Positions 21,764 through 30,918 of a DNA stretch of 62,530 nucleotides are shown here, in pieces (positions within the stretch are counted from its first letter, which is position 1; every line of letters begins with the position of its first letter). Made by a program: the position numbers and the translations under genes. A model generated the notes under the pieces. It had not been told where the DNA came from. It saw nothing but the letters and a program-made list of their open reading frames with translations, and made no database searches. This DNA comes from Alphaproteobacteria bacterium (GTDB taxonomy: Bacteria; Pseudomonadota; Alphaproteobacteria; Geminicoccales; Geminicoccaceae): positions 1-62,530 of the forward strand of contig JALUAG010000033.1 in NCBI GenBank assembly GCA_027045875.1, in the 5' to 3' direction.

Positions 21764-23080
21764 ATGGGGTTCGCCGACCCGCGGGGCGTGCCGCTCACGG
21801 CGCGCGACAGCGGCAGCGTCGCCGCCTTCGAGGAGGCGCTCGGCCAGATCCTCGCCTTCGCCGGCGATCCGGTGGGGGCGCTCGATCGGCTGATCGAGGG
21901 GGATCCCTCCTGCGTCCAGGCGCATCTCGCCAAGGCCGCGATCTACGCCTGGTCCCTCCATCCGAGTTTCGTCGGCCGGGCGCGCGAGGCGCTGGCCGCG
22001 GCGGAGGCGGCCGGTCCCGCGCTCGACCACGAGAGACGGCAGGCGGCGGCGGTCGATGCCTGGCTCGGCGGCCGCTACGACGAGGCCTGCCGAGAGTTCG
22101 ACGCCATCCTCGCCGATGAGCCGCGGCACCTGGCGGCGCTCTTCTTCGCCCATCAGGCGGATTTCTTCGCCGGCCGCACCGAGGCCCTCGAGCTGCGGCC
22201 GCGGCGGATGCTCGAAGCGCTGCCCGAGGATTTGCCGGGGCGCGGTTTCGTGCTCGGCATGTGGGCCTTCGGCCTCGAGGAGACGGCGCGCTTCGGGGAA
22301 GCGGAGGAGGCGGGCCGTGCCGCGGTGGCGGCCGCACCGCGCGACGTCTGGGCGATCCACGCCGTGGGGCACGTGCTGGAGGAGACCGGGCGCAGCGAGG
22401 AGGGGATCCTCTGGTACGGCGAGCGGGAAGAGGACTGGGCCGGCAACAGCTATTTCGCCGTCCACAACGCCTGGCATCTCGCGCTTTATCATCTCGACCG
22501 GGAGGAGGAGGGGGCGGTGCTGGCCATCTACGACCGCTTCCTCGCGCCGGGGCGGCGCAGCATCCTCCTCAATCTCTGCGACGCGGCCGCGCTGCTCTGG
22601 CGGCTCCATCTGGCCGGCCTGCCGGCGGGGGCGCGCTGGCGGACCCTGGCCGACGCCTTCGCCGCCAAGTACCGCCCGGGCTGCCACGTGTTCGACGACG
22701 TGCACGCCATGCTGGCCTTCGTCGGGGCCGACCGGAGCGCCGAGGCCGCGCGGCTGATGGCCGATCTCGCGGGCATCGCCGAAGGCGGTGACGAGCGGGC
22801 GCGCCAGCTTCGGCGGGCGGGTCTTCCCATCTGCCGGGCGATCGCCGCCTTCGGGCAGGGCGACTGGCGCTCCGCCGTCGATCTCCTTTCGGGGCTCGGC
22901 GAGGACCGGCGGCTGATGACCGGCAGCCACGCCCAGCGCGACATCCTCGACCTCACGCTGATCGAGGCGGCGATCCGGGCCCGCGAGACCTCGCTCGCCC
23001 GCGAACTCCTCGAGCGCCGCCTCGAGCGGCGGCCGGAGAGCGCGCGGATCCGCCGCGACCTCTCACGTCTCGCCGCCTGA
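21764..23080 (+). CDS. TPR protein related to eukaryotic TTC38
   Basis: This 438-residue soluble protein is built from helical repeats and resembles tetratricopeptide repeat protein 38. Features are the N-terminal DPSCVQAHLAKA helix, the central IHAVGHVLEETGRSEEGI and the conserved stretch SYFAVHNAWHLALYHLD rich in His and Trp. The role of bacterial homologues is unknown. AAGGGAGGGG lies just before the ATG, a strong ribosome site. It overlaps the convergent thioesterase gene by 18 bases. Confidence 0.8.
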   Translation: MGFADPRGVPLTARDSGSVAAFEEALGQILAFAGDPVGALDRLIEGDPSCVQAHLAKAAIYAWSLHPSFVGRAREALAAAEAAGPALDHERRQAAAVDAWLGGRYDEACREFDAILADEPRHLAALFFAHQADFFAGRTEALELRPRRMLEALPEDLPGRGFVLGMWAFGLEETARFGEAEEAGRAAVAAAPRDVWAIHAVGHVLEETGRSEEGILWYGEREEDWAGNSYFAVHNAWHLALYHLDREEEGAVLAIYDRFLAPGRRSILLNLCDAAALLWRLHLAGLPAGARWRTLADAFAAKYRPGCHVFDDVHAMLAFVGADRSAEAARLMADLAGIAEGGDERARQLRRAGLPICRAIAAFGQGDWRSAVDLLSGLGEDRRLMTGSHAQRDILDLTLIEAAIRARETSLARELLERRLERRPESARIRRDLSRLAA

Positions 23081-23551
23081 CCGGCGGCGGATGCCGATCC
23101 GCTGTCCCACCCATTCGGGTCTGGGCAGGGCGGCATGGGCCTCGAGGCAGGCGCGCACCGCCGCCATCCGGTCGGGCGGGAAGGGCGCGCTCCGCCGTGT
23201 GCCGAGATCGACGTGGATGCTCAGCCCTTCCTTGCGGGCGGCCACGTAGCCGGCCGCGGCCTGCACCATCTCCTGGCAGTAGTGGATGCGCTTCGCGTCG
23301 CAGTCGAGCATCAGGGTGGTGATGCGCAGGGGGTCGCCGGCGCGGACCTCGCGCAGATAGTCGACCTTGAGGGTGAGGGCGAACATGGAGCCCCGGCCGC
23401 TCCGCGCATAGGCCTCGCCGAGCCCCAGCCGGCCGTAGAAGTCGTCGATGGCGTGGTCGAAGGCGAGCACGTAGTAGGCGACGTTCATGTGGCCGTTGTA
23501 GTCGATCCACGTCGGCTTCACCTCGGTCTCGTACAGGAAGGGCTCCGTCAT
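23063..23551 (-). CDS. 4HBT-family thioesterase
   Basis: This 162-residue hotdog-fold protein carries the signature WIDYNGHMNVAYYVLAFDHA near residues 15-34, with the catalytic Asp typical of 4-hydroxybenzoyl-CoA thioesterase relatives. It is the last gene of an operon with an ABC importer and overlaps the ATPase gene by ATGA. Its CoA-ester substrate is not known; similar proteins are often linked to carnitine or aromatic acid use. Confidence 0.85.
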   Translation of the reverse strand: MTEPFLYETEVKPTWIDYNGHMNVAYYVLAFDHAIDDFYGRLGLGEAYARSGRGSMFALTLKVDYLREVRAGDPLRITTLMLDCDAKRIHYCQEMVQAAAGYVAARKEGLSIHVDLGTRRSAPFPPDRMAAVRACLEAHAALPRPEWVGQRIGIRRRSGGET

Positions 23552-24357
23552 CCTCCGGCTCCGACCTCGCTCGCGCCGCGTTCCGCCCGCAGCGCTTCGC
23601 CGTGCAGCAGCTCCAGCACCTCGCGCTTGTAGGCCATGAAGGCCGGCGAGGTGAGGAGCGAGATGTCCCGCGGGCGGGGCAGTTCGATCACCAATTCCTT
23701 CTTGATCCGTCCCGGCCGGGCGGTCATCACCAGCACCCGGTCGGCCAGGAGGATCGCCTCGTCGATGTCGTGGGTGATGAACAGCACCGTCTTGTGCGCG
23801 TGCTCCCAGATCCCGAGCAGCAATTCCTGCATGAGCTGGCGGGTCTGACTGTCGAGGGCGCCGAACGGCTCGTCCATGAGCAGGATCTCGGGATCGTTGG
23901 CGAGTGCCCGGGCCAGTGCCGTGCGCTGCCGCATCCCGCCCGAGAGCTGCTCGGGATAGGCGTCCTCGAAGCCTTCGAGCCCCACCTCGGCGATGAAGCG
24001 CCGGGCGATCGCCCGGCGCTCGGCGGCCGGCACCCCGCGCAGCGAGAGGCCGAACTCGACGTTGCGCTGCACGGTGAGCCACGGGAACAGGGTGTAGCTC
24101 TGGAACACCATGCCCCGATCGGCCGAGGGGCCGCGGATCTCCCGGCCGTCGAGGAGCATGCGGCCGGAGGTGGGCTCCATGAGCCCGGCCACGAGCCGCA
24201 GCAGGGTCGACTTGCCGCAGCCCGAGGGGCCGACGATGGCCACGAACTCCTCCTCGGCCACCGTCAGCGAGATCTCCTCGAGCGCCACCACCGGCTCGCC
24301 CCGCCGTCGGGCGAAGGCCATCCGCACGCGATCGACCACCAGCTTTCCGCCGCCCAT
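23548..24357 (-). CDS. ABC importer ATPase, nitrate/sulfonate/taurine type
   Basis: This 269-residue protein powers the adjacent permease. Walker A is GPSGCGKST, Q-loop is MVFQSYTLFPWLT, the signature is LSGGMRQR, Walker B is ILLMDEPFGALD, and the H-loop is FITHDIDEA, all canonical. The sequence groups with SsuB/TauB/NrtD-type ATPases. It is only one base from the permease gene. Confidence 0.92.
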   Translation of the reverse strand: MGGGKLVVDRVRMAFARRRGEPVVALEEISLTVAEEEFVAIVGPSGCGKSTLLRLVAGLMEPTSGRMLLDGREIRGPSADRGMVFQSYTLFPWLTVQRNVEFGLSLRGVPAAERRAIARRFIAEVGLEGFEDAYPEQLSGGMRQRTALARALANDPEILLMDEPFGALDSQTRQLMQELLLGIWEHAHKTVLFITHDIDEAILLADRVLVMTARPGRIKKELVIELPRPRDISLLTSPAFMAYKREVLELLHGEALRAERGASEVGAGG

Positions 24358-24358
24358 G

Positions 24359-25153
24359 TCAGAAGGCCGGCGACCAGGGAACGAGCCAGCGCCGGATCCA
24401 TTTGAAGATCTGGTCGGTGAGCAGGCCCAAGAGACCGATGACGAAGATGCCGAGCAGGATGACGTCGGTGAACAGGCCGCGCATGGCATTGAGGATCATG
24501 TAGCCGAGCCCCGAGTTGGCGGCCACGAGCTCCGCCACCACGAGATAGGTCCAGGCCCAGCCCATGGTGACCCGCAGATTGTCCATCACTCCCGGCAGGC
24601 AGGCCGGAAACAGCACCCGTGTCACCACCTGTCCGCGGCTCGCTCCGAGGGTGTAGGAGCAGTCGATGAGATCCTTCGAGACGCGCGCCGAGACGTCGGA
24701 GATGAGGACGAGCTGCTGGAAGAAGGTGCCGAGGAAGATGACCGCGATCTTCTCCTCGATGCCGATGCCGACCCACAGGATGAGCAGCGGAATGAGGGCG
24801 CTCACCGGCAGGTAGCGCATGAAGCCGGTAATCGGCTCCAGCACCGCCGCCACCACCTGGAAGCTGCCCATCAGGATGCCCAGCGGTACGGCGATGACGG
24901 AGGCGAGGGCGAAGCCCGAGAGGATGACCAGGAGGCTCGCCTGGATGTGGCGCAGGAGCGTGCCCCGCTCGAGCCCGCGCAGAGCCGCCGTCAGCACCTC
25001 GTGTGGCGGTGCGAGGAAGTCCGGCCGCACGAGACCGCCGTAGGTCAGCCAGGACCAGAGGGCGAGGAAGGAGATCCCGGTCAGGGCGCCGAGCGCGAGG
25101 CGCAGGCCGGCCGGGATCTCCTCCTTCGGCGCCAGGACGCGGCGCAGGTCCAC
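24359..25153 (-). CDS. ABC importer permease, nitrate/sulfonate/taurine type
   Basis: This 264-residue inner-membrane protein has about six transmembrane segments and the permease-ATPase contact motif in SYTLGASRGQVVTRVLFPACLPGV, with the EAA-loop glycine. It pairs with the ATPase and binding protein genes on either side. The family carries nitrate, sulfonates, taurine, thiamin precursors, bicarbonate or aromatic acids, so the class alone does not name the substrate. Confidence 0.92.
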   Translation of the reverse strand: MDLRRVLAPKEEIPAGLRLALGALTGISFLALWSWLTYGGLVRPDFLAPPHEVLTAALRGLERGTLLRHIQASLLVILSGFALASVIAVPLGILMGSFQVVAAVLEPITGFMRYLPVSALIPLLILWVGIGIEEKIAVIFLGTFFQQLVLISDVSARVSKDLIDCSYTLGASRGQVVTRVLFPACLPGVMDNLRVTMGWAWTYLVVAELVAANSGLGYMILNAMRGLFTDVILLGIFVIGLLGLLTDQIFKWIRRWLVPWSPAF

Positions 25154-25166
25154 GACCCGTGTCCGG

Positions 25167-26141
25167 CTACTGGTTGACGATGTCGAAGGCGATCAGGGAG
25201 ACGGGATCCACCGCCACCTTGAACTGGCCGATCTCCCGGCCGAGCTCGATGGCGTTGGTGATGGTCTCGACGATCTGGCCGGGCTTGTCCGGGGTGCCGA
25301 AATAGGCCTCGTTCATGGCCCGGTCGTAGTAGCCGATGCCGGCCCGCGTCTCCTTGAACACCGCCGGATCCTCGAGCCAGCCGCCGACGCCGCGGGCCAT
25401 GATCTCGTCGGCCTCCTCCTTGTTGGCCTTCTGGAACTCGACCGCCCGGATCCAGGCCCGGTAGACGGCCCGCAGATCGGCCCTGCGGGCCTCCAGCTTC
25501 TCCGGCGTGGTGACCGCCACGTCGACGATGAGACCGGGGGTGGCCGAGGAATCGACCAGCAGATGGCCGTGCGGCGCCTGCTTGCCGCGGGTCAGCCAGG
25601 GCTCCCAGGTGACCGCCGCGTCCAATCTGCCCGCCACGAAGGCGGCGCCGGCGTCGCCCGCCGTCATGTTCTGCGACTTGACGTCGGAGAGCTTGAGCCC
25701 GGCCTGCTTGAGGAGGACGCCCAGGAAGAACTGGGACACCGAGCCCTCGGTGTAGCCGACGGTCCTGCCCTCGAGATCGGCGACCGTCTCGATTTCCTTC
25801 CTCGCCACGATGCCGTCGCCGCCGCGGCTGTCGTCGAGGGCAAAGAGGTAGCGGTAGCTCTGCTCTTCGGAGAGGAAGTTGAGCATGGTGTCGACGGTGG
25901 TCACCAGCGCGTCGATCTTGCCGGCGGCCAGCGCCGGGAAGCGGATCTTGACGTCCTCCATGTTGATCAGCTCGACCTCCACCCCTTCCTCGGCGAAGTA
26001 GCCCTTCTCCTGGGCGATGAAGAGGGGGCCGTAGCCCACCCAGGTGGAATGGGCGAGCTTCAGGGGCTCGGCCTCGGCCGCCGCAGCCCCCAGCAGCAGG
26101 GCCGTCGCGGCCGCGATCCAACCGTGGCGTTTCACCGTCAT
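25167..26141 (-). CDS. Periplasmic substrate-binding protein of the ABC importer
   Basis: This 324-residue protein has a signal peptide (residues 1-24, ending AEA) and an NMT1/SsuA-like fold: KLAHSTWVGYGPLFIAQEKGYF, DALVTTVDTMLNF, VGYTEGSVSQFFLG and AVTWEPWLTRG. It is first in a four-gene operon (binding protein, permease, ATPase, thioesterase) and has GGGAGG upstream of its ATG. The operon diverges from the molybdenum hydroxylase genes, so its ligand may be that enzyme's substrate. That link is inference from position only. Confidence 0.9.
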   Translation of the reverse strand: MTVKRHGWIAAATALLLGAAAAEAEPLKLAHSTWVGYGPLFIAQEKGYFAEEGVEVELINMEDVKIRFPALAAGKIDALVTTVDTMLNFLSEEQSYRYLFALDDSRGGDGIVARKEIETVADLEGRTVGYTEGSVSQFFLGVLLKQAGLKLSDVKSQNMTAGDAGAAFVAGRLDAAVTWEPWLTRGKQAPHGHLLVDSSATPGLIVDVAVTTPEKLEARRADLRAVYRAWIRAVEFQKANKEEADEIMARGVGGWLEDPAVFKETRAGIGYYDRAMNEAYFGTPDKPGQIVETITNAIELGREIGQFKVAVDPVSLIAFDIVNQ

Positions 26142-26289
26142 CTTGGTGCCTCCCGCGTTCGTTTGCGCATCGGTTGCCGCCGTTCGCCGGCGCGGGAAGA
26201 ACCTACCGCCACCGGCCGTTCCGGTCGAGCGTGCGACGCTTGACTCGCCGCCGTCCGGCCCGCCAAATCCCGGCGGGACGGGGAAGGGC

Positions 26290-27144
26290 ATGCACCGCTA
26301 CGAAAGGCCGAAGGATCTCGAAACGGCGCTCGATCTCCGCGCCGGTGGCGAGTGGCAGGTGATCGCCGGCGGCACCGACGTGTTTCCGGCGATGGTGGGG
26401 CGCGTGGCCCCGCGGCCCCTGCTCGACATCTCCGGGATCGAGGCGCTGCGCCGCATCGAGGAGACGGCGGCCGGCTGGCGGCTCGGTGCCTGCCTGCGAT
26501 GGAGCGAGCTTCGGGACCACTCCCTGCCGCCGCTGTTCGACGGGCTCAGGAAGGCGGCGGGGATGATCGGCGGTCGGCAGATCCAGAACCGGGCGACGCT
26601 GGGCGGCAACCTGTGCAACGCCTCGCCGGCGGCCGACGGCGCCGCCGCGCTGCTGGCTCTCGACGCCCGGGTGGAGCTGCGCAGCCGCCGCGGCCGGCGC
26701 GAGCTGCCGCTCGCGGAGTTCCTGCTCGGCAACCGTCGGACCGCGCTCGCACCGGACGAGTTGCTGACCGCGATCCTGGTGCCGGCGTCGCGGGGCGAGG
26801 CGCGCAGCGACTTCCTCAAGCTCGGCGCGCGGAAGTATCTCGTGATCTCCATCGTCATGGTCGCGCTGGTGCTGGAAGGCGACGCGCAGGGCGTGATCCG
26901 GCGCGCCGGCATTGCCGTCGGGGCCTGTGCTCCCACCGCCCGGCGCCTGCCGCTGCTCGAGGAACGTCTCCTCGGCCGCCGTCTCGACGAGCCGCTGGCG
27001 GAGGCGGTGGACGGCGGCGTGCTCGCCCCGCTCTCGCCCATCGACGACATCCGCGGCACCGCCGCCTACCGCCGCGAGGCGGCGCTCGTCCTCCTGCGTC
27101 GCGGCCTCGAAGGGCTCGCGACAGCGATGCCGGGAGCCGCCTGA
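26290..27144 (+). CDS. FAD-binding subunit of a xanthine dehydrogenase-family hydroxylase
   Basis: This 284-residue subunit passes electrons from iron-sulfur clusters to FAD. It has the PCMH-type FAD motifs: VIAGGTDVFPAM near residue 25 and GGRQIQNRATLGGNLCNASPAADGAA-type residues near 95-120, plus the C-terminal CO-dehydrogenase flavoprotein domain. Length and pairing with a fused 2Fe-2S/Moco subunit resemble the YgfM-XdhD pair of E. coli. Its TGA overlaps the next ATG by one base. Confidence 0.9.
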   Translation: MHRYERPKDLETALDLRAGGEWQVIAGGTDVFPAMVGRVAPRPLLDISGIEALRRIEETAAGWRLGACLRWSELRDHSLPPLFDGLRKAAGMIGGRQIQNRATLGGNLCNASPAADGAAALLALDARVELRSRRGRRELPLAEFLLGNRRTALAPDELLTAILVPASRGEARSDFLKLGARKYLVISIVMVALVLEGDAQGVIRRAGIAVGACAPTARRLPLLEERLLGRRLDEPLAEAVDGGVLAPLSPIDDIRGTAAYRREAALVLLRRGLEGLATAMPGAA

Positions 27145-29885
27145 TGGAGGAGCGCGCCGGGGTCCGCTTCCTGCTCAACGGGCGGCCGGTCGTCGCCCGC
27201 AGTGCGCCGGGCGAACGGCTGTCGCGGGTGCTGCGCGAGGAGTTCGGCCTCACCGGGACCAAGGTGGGCTGCGATGCCGGCGACTGCGGCGCCTGCACGG
27301 TGCTCCTCGACGGGACGCAGATCTGCGCCTGCCTCACGCCGCTGGGCCAGGTGGCGGGAGGTCGCGTCACCACCGTCGAGGGGCTTGCCGGGGAGGACGC
27401 CCCGAGCCGCCTGCAGCGCGCGTTCCTCGCCCTCGGGGCCGCCCAGTGCGGCATCTGCACGCCCGGCATGCTGATGGCCGCATCCGAGCTGCTCCGGCAG
27501 CGCCCGCGACCGACGCCGGCGGAGGTGGAGGAGGCGCTGGGCGGCGTGCTCTGCCGCTGCACCGGTTACCGCAAGATCATGGAGGCGGCACTGCTGGCGG
27601 CGGGCGATGCGCCGCTTCCGGCCGAGCCGGCAGGTGCCGTGGGGGCGCGGCGCACCCGTCTCGACGGACCCGAGAAGGTCACCGGGCGGGCTGCCTTCGG
27701 TGCCGACCGCGCGCCGCCGGAGGCCCTCGAGCTCCGGCTCCTGCGCTCTCCCCATCACCGGGCGCGGTTCACGATCGGCGATCTCGACGCCTTCCGTGCG
27801 CGCCATCCCGGGATCCTGCGCATCCTCACCGCCGCCGACATCCCGGGGCGCAACGGCTACGGCATCTACCCCGATCTCAAGGACCAGCCGGTGCTGGCGG
27901 AGAAGGAGGTGCGCCACCGGGGCGAGCCGGTGCTGGCGCTCGTGGGAACGCCGGAGGCGGTGCGGGCGGTCGATCCGGAGGAAGTGCCGATCGTCTGGGA
28001 GCCGCTGCCGCCGGTACTGGGGATCGACGCGGCGCTGGCGCCCGATGCGCCGCTTCTCCACCCCGGTCGGCCCGGCAACGTCCTGATCGAGGGGCGCGTA
28101 CGACGGGGAGACGTCGAAGCGGCGCTCGGCGAGGCGACCGCGCGTGCCGCGATCGCGGTCGAAACGAGCTTCGTCGAGCACGCTTACATCGAGCCCGAGG
28201 CCGGCTACGCGGTGCGGCGCGGCGACCGCATCGAGGTCTTCGCCACCACCCAGGCCCCCTACATGGACCGCGAGGAGGTGGCGGCGGTGCTCGGCATTCC
28301 GCCCGAGAAGGTGCGCATCCTGCCCTCGGTCTGCGGTGGCGGCTTTGGTGGCAAGCTCGATGTTTCGGTGCAGCCGATCCTGGCGGTGGCCGCCTGGCTC
28401 CTCGACCGCCCGGTGCGCACCGTCTGGAGCCGACCCGAGAGCATGGCCGCCTCCACCAAGCGCCATCCGGCACGGATCCGGGCCGAGGCCGGTGCCGACG
28501 CCGAAGGCCGGCTCACGGGCGTCCGCTTCCACGGCGATTTCGACACCGGCGCCTATGCGAGCTGGGGGCCCACCGTGGCCCAGCGGGTGCCCGTCCACGC
28601 CACCGGTCCCTACCGGGTGCGGGCGGCGCTCTGCACCACCAGGGGCGTCTACACCAACGGCCCCCCGGCCGGCGCCTTCCGCGGCTTCGGCGTCCCCCAG
28701 GCGGCGATCGCCCACGAGGCGCTCATGGATATGCTCGCCGACCGCCTCGGCATGGACCGGCTCGACTTCCGGCTGCGCAACGCCCTCCGCCCCGGCGACC
28801 GCACGCATTGCGGTCAGGAGCTGGGCGAAGGGGTGGCCCTCGTCGCCTGTCTCGAACGGCTGCGCCCCATCTGGCGGCGCGAGCGCGAGCGGCTCGCCCG
28901 CGACGGGCGTGGCGAGGGACCGCTGCGGCGCGGTCTCGGCGTCGCCTGCATGTGGTACGGCCTCGGCAACACCTCGATGTCCAATCCCTCGACCATGGAG
29001 GTGGGGCTGTCGGCGGACGGCCGCCTCACCCTCTACAACGGGGCGGTGGACATCGGTCAGGGCAGCGCCACCATCATGGTGCAGATCTGTGCCGAGGCCC
29101 TCGGCCTGCCCGTGGAATCCTTCACCCAGGTGCTCGGCGACACCGCCCGCACCCGCGATGCCGGCAAGACCTCGGCCTCGCGCCAGACGCTGGTGTCCGG
29201 CAACGCCGCCCGGCTCGCCGGGCTCGATCTCCGGCGCCGCATCCTGCGCCTCGCCAATGCCGGACCGGACGCCGAGCTCGCCCTCGACGGGCCGGTGCTG
29301 CGGGTGACGGAGAACGGACGGGTGCGGGAGATCGAGCTTTTCCGCCTGACCGCCGACGCCGACGGCGAGGTGCTGCGCGGGATCGGGAGCTGGGACCCGC
29401 CCACCGAGCCGCTCGACGCCGACGGGCAGGGCGTGCCCTACGCCGCCTACGGCTTCGCCGCCCAGATGGCCCTCGTCGAGGTGGACACCGAGCTCGGGAC
29501 GACCCGGGTGCTGCGCATCTGGGCGGCCCACGACGTCGGACGGGCCGTCAATCCCACCCTCGTGGAGGGGCAGATCGAGGGCGGCATCGCCCAGGGCATC
29601 GGTCTCGCGCTCATGGAGGAATTCGTTCCCGGGCGGAACGAGAATCTCCACGACTATCTGATCCCCACCGTGGGCGACGTGCCGGAGATCGAGATTCATC
29701 TGATCGAGGAGGGGGATCCCCTCGGCCCCTACGGCGCCAAGGGGGTGGGGGAGCCCGCGCTGATCCCGACCGCCCCGGCCGTTCTCAACGCCATCGCCGA
29801 GGCCACGGGGGTCCGCCCGACCCGGGTGCCGGTGACCCCGGACCGTCTGCTGGCGGCGCTGGCTGCGGCGAAGACGCGGGGTTGA
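27144..29885 (+). CDS. Molybdenum hydroxylase, fused 2Fe-2S and Moco subunit (XdhD/Mop-like)
   Basis: This 913-residue enzyme hydroxylates a heterocycle or aldehyde using water-derived oxygen. Residues 1-155 hold two 2Fe-2S clusters: CDAGDCGACTVLLDG with a downstream Cys, and CGICTPGM...CRCTGY. Residues about 165-913 are the molybdopterin domains with GGGFGGK, the AFRGFG arginine segment, and the catalytic glutamate in KGVGEPALIPTAPA near the C-terminus. No twin-arginine signal is visible, so it is probably cytoplasmic. In most xanthine dehydrogenases these domains are separate or arranged with FAD in between; this fusion matches aldehyde oxidoreductase Mop and XdhD. Substrate unknown; purine, nicotinate and aldehyde are candidates. 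Confidence 0.9.
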   Translation: MEERAGVRFLLNGRPVVARSAPGERLSRVLREEFGLTGTKVGCDAGDCGACTVLLDGTQICACLTPLGQVAGGRVTTVEGLAGEDAPSRLQRAFLALGAAQCGICTPGMLMAASELLRQRPRPTPAEVEEALGGVLCRCTGYRKIMEAALLAAGDAPLPAEPAGAVGARRTRLDGPEKVTGRAAFGADRAPPEALELRLLRSPHHRARFTIGDLDAFRARHPGILRILTAADIPGRNGYGIYPDLKDQPVLAEKEVRHRGEPVLALVGTPEAVRAVDPEEVPIVWEPLPPVLGIDAALAPDAPLLHPGRPGNVLIEGRVRRGDVEAALGEATARAAIAVETSFVEHAYIEPEAGYAVRRGDRIEVFATTQAPYMDREEVAAVLGIPPEKVRILPSVCGGGFGGKLDVSVQPILAVAAWLLDRPVRTVWSRPESMAASTKRHPARIRAEAGADAEGRLTGVRFHGDFDTGAYASWGPTVAQRVPVHATGPYRVRAALCTTRGVYTNGPPAGAFRGFGVPQAAIAHEALMDMLADRLGMDRLDFRLRNALRPGDRTHCGQELGEGVALVACLERLRPIWRRERERLARDGRGEGPLRRGLGVACMWYGLGNTSMSNPSTMEVGLSADGRLTLYNGAVDIGQGSATIMVQICAEALGLPVESFTQVLGDTARTRDAGKTSASRQTLVSGNAARLAGLDLRRRILRLANAGPDAELALDGPVLRVTENGRVREIELFRLTADADGEVLRGIGSWDPPTEPLDADGQGVPYAAYGFAAQMALVEVDTELGTTRVLRIWAAHDVGRAVNPTLVEGQIEGGIAQGIGLALMEEFVPGRNENLHDYLIPTVGDVPEIEIHLIEEGDPLGPYGAKGVGEPALIPTAPAVLNAIAEATGVRPTRVPVTPDRLLAALAAAKTRG

Positions 29886-29953
29886 AACGGATCGGCGCCA
29901 ACGCGATCTCCTGAGCGGACCGCCGAACGGCGGCGGATTCCCCGGAGCGAGCC

Positions 29954-30832
29954 ATGGCCCATCTGCTGGTTGTCGCCTTCGACAGTCTCGGCGCCGCGGA
30001 CGAAGTCCTGTGCCGGCTGCGCAGCCTCCAGAAGGAACATCTGGTGGATCTCGAGGACGCCTGCGTGGTGCAGCGGGACGAACAGGGGGTGCTCCATCTG
30101 AAGCAGGTGGTGGGACGGCCTCCCGACGGCTTCCTCTCCAAGGGGTTCTGGCGCCGGCTGATGGCCCACATCTTCCCCGCCAACGGCGGCAAGGGGGTGC
30201 GGGGCGGCGACATCGAGCTCTCCCGAAAGTTCATCGAGCAGGTGGGCGAGCAATTGCGGCCCGGCAGCTCGGCCATCTTCGCGGTGGTGGAGCCGGCCCG
30301 GCTCGACAAGCTGGTGGAGGCCTTCCAGGGTGCGGGCGGCCACCTGCTGAAAACCGACCTTCCGGACGAGGCGGTGCGTGAGCTCGAGCTCGTACTGGCG
30401 GAAAGCGAGATACCCGGGGCGCGGGAGTTGCGGAATCTGGCGGCGGAGGCGGCGCTGCGCGAATCCGGGGCCCGCCACGGCAGGCGGAACGAGGAAGAGG
30501 AACGGCGGCGACGGTGGATCCACGAGCTCCTGCACGCCGATCTCACGCCCGGGCTCGTGGAGCACATCCGGCATACCTGCCTCGAGGCGGCGCGCCGCGG
30601 GGAAACCCGCGCCCTGGTCTACCGGTTTCCGAGCGAAATGCTGGAGGACCGGGGGCGGGCGATCATCGACCAGGATCCGGAATGGCCGAAGACGCTTCGG
30701 GGGCAGCCGCGCAAGGTCTACGAATTCTGGAAGCGGGAGCTGGAGCCCCGCGGCTACAAGCTCACGGTGCGGCTGCTCAATTACCGGGACGGGCTTCCCG
30801 GCGATGTCGGCTTCTATCTGAGCTGGGCGTGA
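29954..30832 (+). CDS. DUF1269-like protein with an unrecognised C-terminal domain
   Basis: This 292-residue protein starts with a DUF1269-type domain (about 1-155): LLVVAFDSLGAADEVLCRLRSL, an acidic DLEDACVVQRD strand, a KGFWRRLMAHIFP segment, and GEQLRPGSSAIFAVV. A charged helical linker (about 160-190, many Glu and Arg) leads to a C-terminal domain of about 110 residues with RALVYRFPSEMLEDRG, WPKTLRGQPRKVYEFWK and GDVGFYLSW, which I do not recognise. No transmembrane segment is evident. It lies 68 bases after the hydroxylase gene on the same strand. Function unknown. Confidence 0.75.
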   Translation: MAHLLVVAFDSLGAADEVLCRLRSLQKEHLVDLEDACVVQRDEQGVLHLKQVVGRPPDGFLSKGFWRRLMAHIFPANGGKGVRGGDIELSRKFIEQVGEQLRPGSSAIFAVVEPARLDKLVEAFQGAGGHLLKTDLPDEAVRELELVLAESEIPGARELRNLAAEAALRESGARHGRRNEEEERRRRWIHELLHADLTPGLVEHIRHTCLEAARRGETRALVYRFPSEMLEDRGRAIIDQDPEWPKTLRGQPRKVYEFWKRELEPRGYKLTVRLLNYRDGLPGDVGFYLSWA

Positions 30833-30888
30833 GGGGGCCGCCCACTTCCGATCGGCGTGCCCTGTCGCCCCTCGCGCGAAGAAAGCGG

Positions 30889-30918
30889 TTGACCCCCGGG
30901 ACCGGGGGTCGGTATGTT
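30889..30918 (+). promoter_or_regulatory. Sigma-70 promoter of the FKBP gene, with a dyad in the spacer
   Basis: TTGACC (30889-30894) and TATGTT (30913-30918) are 18 bases apart. The spacer holds a dyad, ACCCCC-GGGACC-GGGGGT (30892-30909), overlapping the -35, which could be an operator. The transcript would carry a leader of about 170 bases before the FKBP ATG, in which no known riboswitch is recognised. Confidence 0.55.

Noticed and set aside
27066-29699. 877-codon open frame opposite the molybdenum hydroxylase
   Set aside because: Same cause: no recognisable domains, biased composition, and the opposite strand has an intact enzyme with all cofactor motifs.
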